From the NCBI GenBank assembly GCA_964416065.1, contig CAYQCL010000065.1:1-9515 (forward strand): 9,515 nucleotides of DNA. Direction: 5' to 3'. How positions within the stretch are numbered: the stretch's first letter is position 1; each line of letters opens with the position of its first letter. The stretch comes from Limiplasma sp964416065. Lineage in GTDB: Bacteria; Bacillota; Clostridia; Christensenellales; Aristaeellaceae. The notes under the pieces are model-generated. The model saw only the letters and a list, made by a program, of their open reading frames with translations. It ran no database searches and was not told the DNA's origin. The position numbers and the translations under genes were made by a program. Below, one piece after another: positions 1 through 4,503 of this stretch.

Positions 1-310
1 GTGGATTCGCCTGCTTTTCTCAACTTTCTCGCGCCTCTATATTTTTGAGGCCACTTCGTTGCTTTGCAGGGTGGCTTCTTTGACAGGCTGAGGGCAGCTT
101 GAAATTATATCAAGTTGCCCAGAATTTTTTTGCAATTTTCTGAAATTTTCGTGAGAACAAATCGCTCAAAACTGTCCCCACTAAGACCTGAGAAGAAATG
201 ATAAGTATTTTTGGATATATTTGGGAAATGCGTTGAAATACTGACGCGCCCCGGATGAAGGATTCCCTTGCTATGAATGAAAGAGTTTCAAATTTTTGAT
301 AACCGTCTCA
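1..310. other. Gene-free spacer at window start
   Basis: No reading frame here has a convincing start, ribosome binding site and protein-like sequence. The three plus-strand frames entering from the left close at about 48, 81 and 90, and none of the short tails is recognisable. From about 120 to 290 the DNA is clearly more AT-rich than the genes that follow. The only structured elements seen are a terminator-like hairpin (listed separately) and a weaker, wobble-rich pairing of 47-56 with 69-78. An upstream gene probably ends just outside or right at the window edge. Confidence 0.6.
92..131 (+). terminator. Probable rho-independent terminator
   Basis: An 11-bp stem pairs GGGCAGCTTGA (92-102) with TCAAGTTGCCC (110-120), with one G-T wobble and a 7-nt AT loop. 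Four bases later comes a run of seven T (125-131). Stem, short loop and T-run on the plus strand fit intrinsic termination of a plus-strand transcript entering from before the window. The gap between stem and T-run is slightly long, so efficiency is uncertain. Confidence 0.65.
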
Positions 311-339
311 TTGCCAGGACGATCGCGTTGGCCTATACT
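311..339 (+). promoter_or_regulatory. Sigma-A-type promoter of the three-gene operon
   Basis: TTGCCA (311-316) and TATACT (334-339) are separated by exactly 17 bp. Transcription would begin near 345-347. That is right at the Shine-Dalgarno sequence, so the 5' leader would be only about 13 nt. The promoter lies inside the longer reading frame that opens at 296, which argues for the downstream ATG at 359 as the true start. Confidence 0.7.
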
Positions 340-345
340 GTGTAC

Positions 346-353
346 GGAGGTGA
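346..353 (+). promoter_or_regulatory. Ribosome binding site fixing the start at 359
   Basis: GGAGGTGA matches the anti-Shine-Dalgarno very well and sits 5 nt before ATG 359. It selects this start over the in-frame TTG at 296, which lies upstream of the promoter -10 box. Confidence 0.85.
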
Positions 354-358
354 CAGAC

Positions 359-838
359 ATGGCCAATGAGGCAAGCAAGGATTTCAACGCGATGCTCCAT
401 GATGACAAGGATATGCCCAAGACTCAGATCATCACGGACGAGAAATCCATCGCAAAATATGGCGGGAACAGGATGTTTTTCGCCCCGCCCACCGATTATG
501 ATCGTGCGATGCGGCGTGTTCCCCCTGGAAAGGTCATCACGGTGGGAAAAATCCGTGAGTATTTCGCGGAGAAAAACGGCGCGGACTTTACCGAGCCGAT
601 CACAGCCGGCGTGTTTGTGTCAATCGCGGCGTGGGCAAGCTATCAGCGTTCGGGTGATGAGACGCCCTATTGGAGAACGCTCAAGGCGAATGGCGAATTG
701 AACGCGAAATACCCGGGCGGTGTGGAGGCGCAGAAGGAAAGGCTGGAGGCCGAGGGGCATGTCATCGTTCAAAGGGGCAGGACCAATCTCCGATATTATG
801 TAAGGGATTATGAAAAGGCCCTTTTTGAACTGGAATAG
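359..838 (+). CDS. MGMT/ATL-family DNA-binding-domain protein lacking the acceptor cysteine
   Basis: A 159-residue protein whose residues 47-133 resemble the C-terminal DNA-binding domain of O6-alkylguanine-DNA alkyltransferases and alkyltransferase-like (ATL) proteins. Visible landmarks are VPPGKVITVGKI (54-65), PYWRTLKANGEL (103-114), PGG (119-121) and the helix RLEAEG (128-133). The family's active-site PCHRV (PWHRV in ATLs) is here PYWRT: both the methyl-accepting Cys and the usual His are replaced. It should therefore not dealkylate DNA, but it could bind damaged or other DNA. Residues 1-45 are a charged extension and 134-159 a short tail, neither recognised. It is the first gene of a tight operon, with a gap of 11 nt to the next gene. 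The start is chosen from the strong ribosome binding site. The fold assignment is fairly secure; the function is inference. Confidence 0.75.
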   Translation: MANEASKDFNAMLHDDKDMPKTQIITDEKSIAKYGGNRMFFAPPTDYDRAMRRVPPGKVITVGKIREYFAEKNGADFTEPITAGVFVSIAAWASYQRSGDETPYWRTLKANGELNAKYPGGVEAQKERLEAEGHVIVQRGRTNLRYYVRDYEKALFELE

Positions 839-849
839 GATCGAGGAAG

Positions 850-1533
850 ATGAAAAAGCTGGGGCTGATTGGCGGAACGGGACCGGAATCGACACTGATT
901 TATTACCGCGAGATCACCAGGGGTGTGGCCGAAAGGAATCAGGGAAGGTTTCCATACTTGACCATCGAAAGCCTAAGTGTCTTTGACGTGTTGGAATACT
1001 GTCGGCGGGAGGACGGTCGGGGACTCGAGAGGTATCTTCTGGCGGGAATTCAAAACCTGGCCGCTGCGGGCGCCCAATTCGCGGCGCTGATGGGGATTAC
1101 GCCCCATATCGTGCTGGATGCCCTGCGCGAGCGGTCGCCCATTCCGATCGTCAGCATGGTCGATACGGCCTGCGCCCGCGCGAGGGAGGAGGGCTTTCGC
1201 AGACTGCTGCTCCTGGGGACGCTGCCTACCATGGAGGGAACGTTTTTTCGGAAGCCGTTTGAGGAAAACGGCATTCGGATCATCACGCCGGACAAGGCGG
1301 AAAGGCTATATATCGCCGAAAAGATTGAGACGGAGCTCGAGTATGGGAAAATCGAGGAGCGGACGCGGGAGGAAATGAGGAGGATCGCGCTGTGGGCGAT
1401 GGAGAAGGAGGGCGCGGAGGCGGTTGTGCTGGGTTGCACGGAGCTGCCGCTGATCTTTGAGAAAATCGAGCTTGAAAAGCTTGATGTGATGAAAATCCAT
1501 ATCGACGCACTGATTCAGAAAATCCTATTGTAA
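850..1533 (+). CDS. Aspartate/glutamate racemase family protein
   Basis: A 227-residue protein of the PLP-independent amino-acid racemase family, cytoplasmic, at the family's usual length of about 230. The N-terminal KLGLIGGTGPESTLIYY (3-19) is the substrate-binding loop. The C-terminal VVLGCTELPLI (192-202) carries the second catalytic cysteine, C196. The first catalytic site, normally CNT(A/P)H, reads GITPH at 82-86, so Gly replaces the first Cys. E. coli YgeA, an L-Asp/Glu racemase, also lacks this Cys but has Thr there. Losing the first base predicts altered stereospecificity, a lyase or isomerase role, or no racemase activity. The ATG follows an AGGA and GAGGAAG purine stretch. It is the middle gene of an operon (11 nt after the ATL-like gene, 20 nt before the FMN-barrel gene). 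Family assignment is strong; the substrate is unknown. Confidence 0.85.
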   Translation: MKKLGLIGGTGPESTLIYYREITRGVAERNQGRFPYLTIESLSVFDVLEYCRREDGRGLERYLLAGIQNLAAAGAQFAALMGITPHIVLDALRERSPIPIVSMVDTACARAREEGFRRLLLLGTLPTMEGTFFRKPFEENGIRIITPDKAERLYIAEKIETELEYGKIEERTREEMRRIALWAMEKEGAEAVVLGCTELPLIFEKIELEKLDVMKIHIDALIQKILL

Positions 1534-1553
1534 ACGAGGAGGAGATCAGGCGC

Positions 1554-1979
1554 ATGAGCAAGGGCTTTCCGGAGAAGGCATGGAGGAAAAGATTTGGCCG
1601 TGACGCGGTTATCGCGCTCGCGACGATTGACAAGGGCGTTCCCGCCGTCCGCGAGGTCAACGGATATTATGAGGACGGCGTCTTTTATGTCATCACGTAT
1701 GAGCTTTCGGGCAAGATGCGACAGATCCGTGAGAACCCGTCGGTCGCGGTCTGTGGGGAATGGTTCACGGCGCGCGGAACGGCTCAAAGCCTGGGATCTC
1801 TGCGCGATCCCAGGAACGAGGAGCTTTTCCTGAAGTCGAAAAAGGTCTTTTCCGCGTGGTATGACAATGGACACATTGACGAGAACGACCCGAATACATG
1901 CATACTGTGCATCCGCCTGACAGACGGCGTGCTTTATGCAAACGGAACGCGCTATGAGCTTGATTTCACGGCGGATTGA
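1554..1979 (+). CDS. Pyridoxamine 5'-phosphate oxidase-like FMN-binding split-barrel protein
   Basis: A 141-residue protein of the small flavin-binding split-barrel (PNPOx-like) group. Beta-strand patterns typical of the fold are visible: AVIALATIDKGVPAVREV (about 18-35), then GVFYVITYELSGKMRQIRENPSVAV (43-67), where the Lys-Met-x-x-Ile stretch and the 'NPSVAV' turn are characteristic. The C-terminal half, including ILCIRLTDGVLYANG (about 117-131), completes the barrel. Such proteins usually bind FMN or F420 as homodimers and reduce or protect small substrates. True PdxH enzymes are longer (about 210 residues) with a dimer-forming C-terminal segment, so vitamin B6 synthesis is unlikely. AGGAGGAG lies about 9 nt before ATG 1554. 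It is the last gene of the operon; no clear terminator follows, only a weak imperfect hairpin near 2007-2024. Confidence 0.8.
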   Translation: MSKGFPEKAWRKRFGRDAVIALATIDKGVPAVREVNGYYEDGVFYVITYELSGKMRQIRENPSVAVCGEWFTARGTAQSLGSLRDPRNEELFLKSKKVFSAWYDNGHIDENDPNTCILCIRLTDGVLYANGTRYELDFTAD

Positions 1980-2056
1980 ACGGGATGGGAAAGCTCTCCG
2001 AGCGGCGCTCTGAGAACGCCGACAAATGACAGAACAGTAAACAAATCGAGCCGCGT

Positions 2057-2086
2057 TTGACAGGAAGCGTGCAGCTGATATATACT
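2057..2086 (+). promoter_or_regulatory. Sigma-A promoter of the membrane-anchored protein gene
   Basis: A perfect -35 TTGACA (2057-2062) and a near-perfect -10 TATACT (2081-2086) are spaced 18 bp apart. Transcription should begin near 2093, giving a leader of about 40 nt before ATG 2135. The TTG of the -35 box also opens an in-frame extension of the gene, but that extension would lie upstream of the transcript start. Confidence 0.75.
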
Positions 2087-2134
2087 GACAAAGAGATTTT
2101 GGAGACTTTTTTCTCCGCTTTTTGGAGGAACGAT

Positions 2135-2770
2135 ATGAGCATCAATCTGCCTATTACGAAAAGGCGCATCCGCAATCACTTTACCTATGCCTGGTGGCAG
2201 TATGTTCTGTTAATCAGCCTTGCGATTTTTGGATGGAATCTGATCTATACGACCACCCGTTACCGTAGTCCAGAGGAATTGAAGGTGGAATGGTACTGTG
2301 AGGAAGCGCTTTCTCTGACAGGACAGGAGCGTCTGTCCGCGCTGATGGAGGAGCTTCGTCCCGAGCTTTACCCGGACATGGAGGAGGTTAGCTTCACGCC
2401 CGTCGGCTATGACGAGACCTATGGCGAAATGCAGCTTCTCGTATGGGCCAGCGCCGGTCAGGGCGATTTATACATGCTTACGCCCGAGCATATCAAAACG
2501 CTTGCCTCAAGTGGGGCCTTAGTCGACCTGCAGCCCTTTATAGATGACGGTACACTGAATGTGGAGGGCATCGACCTAAAGCGCGGCTATGTCACGGATG
2601 AAGAGACGGGCCAGAAGTATTTGGCCGCCATTCCCACCGATACACTCACCGGCCTTTCGGAGTATGAAATCGCTCCGGAAGGGAAGCTAATGGCGTTGCT
2701 GGCGGGCGGAGGAAATGTCGAAAACGCTGCGAAGCTGATGGGATGGCTTTTGGATAATATGCGAGAATAG
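2135..2770 (+). CDS. Membrane-anchored extracellular solute-binding-like protein
   Basis: A 211-residue protein. Basic N-terminal residues (K9, R10, R11, R13) precede one hydrophobic helix at about 22-40, predicting an N-in, C-out single-pass anchor without a lipobox. The outside portion contains a stretch like extracellular solute-binding proteins: GQGDLYMLTPEHIKTLASSGALVDLQPFIDDG around residues 109-140, where such proteins inspect a 'DLY...LASSGALVDLQPFI' segment. Full-length binding proteins are about 400-550 residues, so at 211 residues a complete two-lobed fold is unlikely. No permease or ATPase gene is adjacent. The start is set by GGAGGAACGAT just before ATG 2135. Function is unknown; sensing or a structural role is as likely as transport. 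The relation to binding proteins is moderate confidence. Confidence 0.7.
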   Translation: MSINLPITKRRIRNHFTYAWWQYVLLISLAIFGWNLIYTTTRYRSPEELKVEWYCEEALSLTGQERLSALMEELRPELYPDMEEVSFTPVGYDETYGEMQLLVWASAGQGDLYMLTPEHIKTLASSGALVDLQPFIDDGTLNVEGIDLKRGYVTDEETGQKYLAAIPTDTLTGLSEYEIAPEGKLMALLAGGGNVENAAKLMGWLLDNMRE

Positions 2771-2781
2771 CACAAGCTCAG

Positions 2782-2814
2782 AAGCTGAGAGGGCGTTCAG
2801 CTTGCCGGACGCCC
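2782..2814 (+). other. Two mutually exclusive hairpins after the stop codon
   Basis: AAGCTGA (2782-2788) can pair with TCAGCTT (2797-2803). Alternatively GGGCGTTC (2791-2798) can pair with GGACGCCC (2807-2814), an 8-bp stem with one wobble. The two overlap, so only one can form. They lie 12 nt downstream of the 2135-2770 gene. No T-run follows, so this is not a standard terminator; it could be a 3'-end stabilising structure or chance pairing. Confidence 0.4.
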
Positions 2815-2821
2815 AGCGGGG

Positions 2822-2980
2822 TATCGACAAAGAATGGGGTGCAGGGGCATTATGCCCCTGCTGGGGTTTGGGACAAAGCCCCAAAGCCTTACGCCGCAGC
2901 GTTTCCAAGCGAGAGACGCGTCGGCTCATCTGGGCCGGCGTTGCGGCTCTTTGCGTATCTATGGGTTTATCGACGGTCTG
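2822..2980 (+). repeat. Structured intergenic repeat, copy A
   Basis: About 159 bases that recur, roughly 80% alike by eye, as copy B at 4171-4450, in the same orientation. It begins and ends with TATCGAC (2822-2828 and 2968-2974). Inside is a perfect 9-bp hairpin GCAGGGGCA/TGCCCCTGC (2841-2849/2853-2861). A second hairpin pairs 2862-2869 with 2876-2883. A branched domain has outer stem TACGC/GCGTA (2890-2894/2953-2957) and inner stem CGCAGCG/CGTTGCG (2895-2901/2939-2945), enclosing two small hairpins (2902-2916 and 2922-2937). No protein is plausible in it. It separates two convergent genes and may also serve as a barrier between their transcripts. No recognised repeat family or RNA class is assigned. 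Confidence 0.8.
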
Positions 2981-3033
2981 AGACTATCCGTGGCCTGCTT
3001 TTTCGCTAGAGGCAAAATCGTGGGCTTTATCGC

Positions 3034-3882
3034 TCAACGTGTCTCCTGCCAGACATACCAGTCCGTTCCGTCCGTCTCCATAACGGCAGCGCCATTGCCT
3101 GTGAAAAGATAGGGAAGATCGCGATATCGGGCCTGATCCACTAGCCCCTTGGCTCCCTTCTTTTGGCTGTTGGTAATCAGAAAAAGCTCGGGCGCGACGG
3201 CATCGGCAAACGAGCTGACCATGGGATTCAGCCCGTGATGCGGTACCTTGACGATATCGGCCTTCAGCGCGCTGACTCCAGGATCGTCTAGAAAGTGCTT
3301 TTGCGTCAGCCCAATCGCGTCCGAGCAGAGCAAAAGCCGCGCGTCGCCGTATTGGACAAGAAGCGTCGCGCTCATGCCGTTGGGGGTTTCTCCCTCATCC
3401 CAGCGATAGACAGTCACAGTGGCATTACCAAGGATAAGAATCTCGCCATGAGAAACCTGTCGGTAGGGAATGCCGGAAGCCTCAGCCTGACGAACGGCCC
3501 GCGTGTACAGCCGGTAGGAAAGCTCTTCCTCGAAGGGGGAGACGGACGCGTCCGCCGTGAAGCCATATTGCATCAGTCGCCATAGTCCGTCGATGTGATC
3601 GTCGTGGGGATGCGTGTTGAACAGATATTTGAAATGGGAGATTCCGCGATCGCTCAGCCAGTCTCGTAGCTTTTCGCGCCATGGGTCGGCGCCGCCGTCG
3701 ACCATCATGCGCTCCTCTCCACATTCCAAAAGCATGCAGTCGCTTTCGCCGGTCTGAAACGCGGTTAGCCGCATCGGCGCACGATCTTCCCAGCCTGTGG
3801 GCACCGCCTGGTTCACGAAGACCTCCGCCCGCGTGGCGACAGGCAAAAAAAGCGCCAGAAGAAAGGCGATTCTCTTTTTCAT
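3034..3882 (-). CDS. Secreted metallo-beta-lactamase-fold hydrolase, ComEC C-terminal type
   Basis: A 282-residue protein with an N-terminal signal peptide: K2, K3, R4, a hydrophobic core at 5-16, and likely cleavage near A19. The mature part is a metallo-beta-lactamase fold: VDGGADP (61-67), the metal motif THPHDDHIDG (90-99, with H91, H93, D95 and H96), a later SDAIG carrying a metal-ligand Asp, and PHHG with the next His. This SD...HHG pattern is typical of the ComEC/Rec2-associated hydrolase domain and its stand-alone secreted relatives, which are proposed to act on nucleic acid or phosphoester substrates outside the membrane. The transmembrane competence domain of ComEC is absent. AAGAGG lies 8 nt before the ATG. 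It converges on the 2135-2770 gene, with repeat copy A between them. The substrate is unknown. Confidence 0.85.
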   Translation of the reverse strand: MKKRIAFLLALFLPVATRAEVFVNQAVPTGWEDRAPMRLTAFQTGESDCMLLECGEERMMVDGGADPWREKLRDWLSDRGISHFKYLFNTHPHDDHIDGLWRLMQYGFTADASVSPFEEELSYRLYTRAVRQAEASGIPYRQVSHGEILILGNATVTVYRWDEGETPNGMSATLLVQYGDARLLLCSDAIGLTQKHFLDDPGVSALKADIVKVPHHGLNPMVSSFADAVAPELFLITNSQKKGAKGLVDQARYRDLPYLFTGNGAAVMETDGTDWYVWQETR

Positions 3883-3967
3883 TTTTCCGTCCTCTTTTCA
3901 TTGGTATCGCGATCCGTATCATTAAGATGAAAAAAGGATGGGAAAAGTTTGACCTGTCGAAAATTTT

Positions 3968-4165
3968 TTAAGGCGTAAGCCATCCGTGCTTGATCGGCCA
4001 GCTTACAGACTGCCTTAAGACCGCGGACATCTTGGTTTCCAGCACAATCCGGGAGCCCTGTTCTTTGGTCAGCGTCAGATATTTGGCGATGTCCATCTCG
4101 CCCGCGCCGAGTGCCAGATGCGCCTCTTTTTCCAAGGCGTCATGCAGATGCATATGCCTTATCCC
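3968..4165 (-). pseudogene. C-terminal remnant of a sugar phosphate isomerase/epimerase
   Basis: About 66 codons in the minus strand read like the end of a xylose-isomerase-like TIM-barrel protein: GIRHMHLHDA, then HLALGAGEMDIAKYL, then RIVLETK, ending in HGWLTP and a TAA stop. The HLHDA motif with its metal-site His and the 'LETK' strand are family hallmarks. Full-length members are about 250-300 residues, so roughly the first three quarters are missing. Recognisable similarity stops at about 4165, a few bases before repeat copy B begins at 4171. There is no good ribosome binding site before the internal ATG at 4153. I read it as a truncated, dead gene whose front was lost together with arrival or recombination of the repeat. 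Confidence 0.7.
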
Positions 4166-4170
4166 AGGAC

Positions 4171-4450
4171 ATCGACAAAGTGCGGGGTGCAGGGGGCTCA
4201 GGCCGCAACCTCAATCGTCGTGGAGGGCACTAGCCGTGTCCTCCACTCGTTTCGGTTGATATCCTTCGGTTCGCTTTGCCCCTTCGGGGCAAGGCCGCAC
4301 AGCGGCCCCGCTTCCCTTCGTCAACCCCTGCTGGGGTTTGGGACAGAGCTCCAGAAATCTTACGCCGCAGCGTTTTCCAAACGGGAAACGCGCCGACCCA
4401 GATGGGCCGACGCTGTGGTTCTTTGCGTAAATAGGGGGGTGTCGACAATC
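4171..4450 (+). repeat. Structured intergenic repeat, copy B, with internal insertion
   Basis: This is the second copy of the element at 2822-2980, with ATCGACAA at the left edge (4171-4178) and GTCGACAA at the right (4441-4448). The conserved folding is retained. Arms GCAGGGG (4189-4195) and CCCCTGC (4325-4331) of hairpin 1 persist but are separated by 128 bases. Hairpin 2 pairs 4331-4339 with 4346-4354. The branched domain has outer stem TTACGC/GCGTAA (4360-4365/4425-4430), inner stem CGCAGCG/CGCTGTG (4366-4372/4411-4417) and a hairpin 4373-4388. Several differences from copy A fall in stems and keep pairing through G-C to G-T swaps. It lies between the 3' end of rnj and the isomerase stump. 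Confidence 0.8.
4197..4324 (+). repeat. Hairpin-rich 128-bp insertion inside repeat copy B
   Basis: Absent from copy A, where the same place is a 3-nt loop. It contains three successive hairpins: an 11-bp stem with one wobble (4220-4230 with 4236-4246, loop TAGCC), a 7-bp stem TTGCCCC/GGGGCAA (4276-4282/4286-4292, loop TTC), and a 6-bp stem GGCCGC/GCGGCC (4293-4298/4302-4307, loop ACA). There is no coding sequence and no transposase. It looks like a separate small palindromic repeat nested in the larger one, or a variable loop module of the same family. Confidence 0.6.
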
Positions 4451-4454
4451 TGAC

Positions 4455-4472
4455 GGCATCCCGAAGGATGTC
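4455..4472 (-). other. Small hairpin just after rnj
   Basis: GGCATCC and GGATGTC pair over 7 bp (one G-T) around the loop CGAA, about 30 nt past the rnj stop codon on the minus strand. No T-run follows, so it may protect the mRNA 3' end rather than terminate transcription by itself. Confidence 0.35.
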
Positions 4473-4503
4473 TCGAATGCCTATCACGTTTTGAGCCGTC
4501 GGT

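Noticed and set aside
296..358. In-frame TTG start 21 codons before the ATL-like gene
   Set aside because: The promoter at 311-339 and the strong ribosome binding site at 346-353 both lie downstream of it.
1554..1979. pdxH (pyridoxamine phosphate oxidase proper)
   Set aside because: Too short and without the C-terminal PdxH dimerisation region; only the general FMN split-barrel family can be supported.
2841..2861. The GCAGGGGCA/TGCCCCTGC hairpin as an intrinsic terminator for the convergent genes
   Set aside because: Stem quality is excellent, but neither strand has a T-run after it; it is conserved as part of the repeat instead.
2822..2980. Repeat copies as an insertion sequence or CRISPR
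   Set aside because: There is no transposase, no clear terminal inverted repeats, no target duplication distinct from the element itself, and no regular short repeat-spacer pattern.
3034..3882. Full ComEC DNA-uptake channel
   Set aside because: Only the hydrolase domain with a signal peptide is present; there are no multi-helix competence domains, so comEC is not assigned.
4118..4487. Short open frames on both strands across repeat copy B
   Set aside because: They run through hairpins and repeat boundaries, lack ribosome binding sites, and their translations resemble no protein family.
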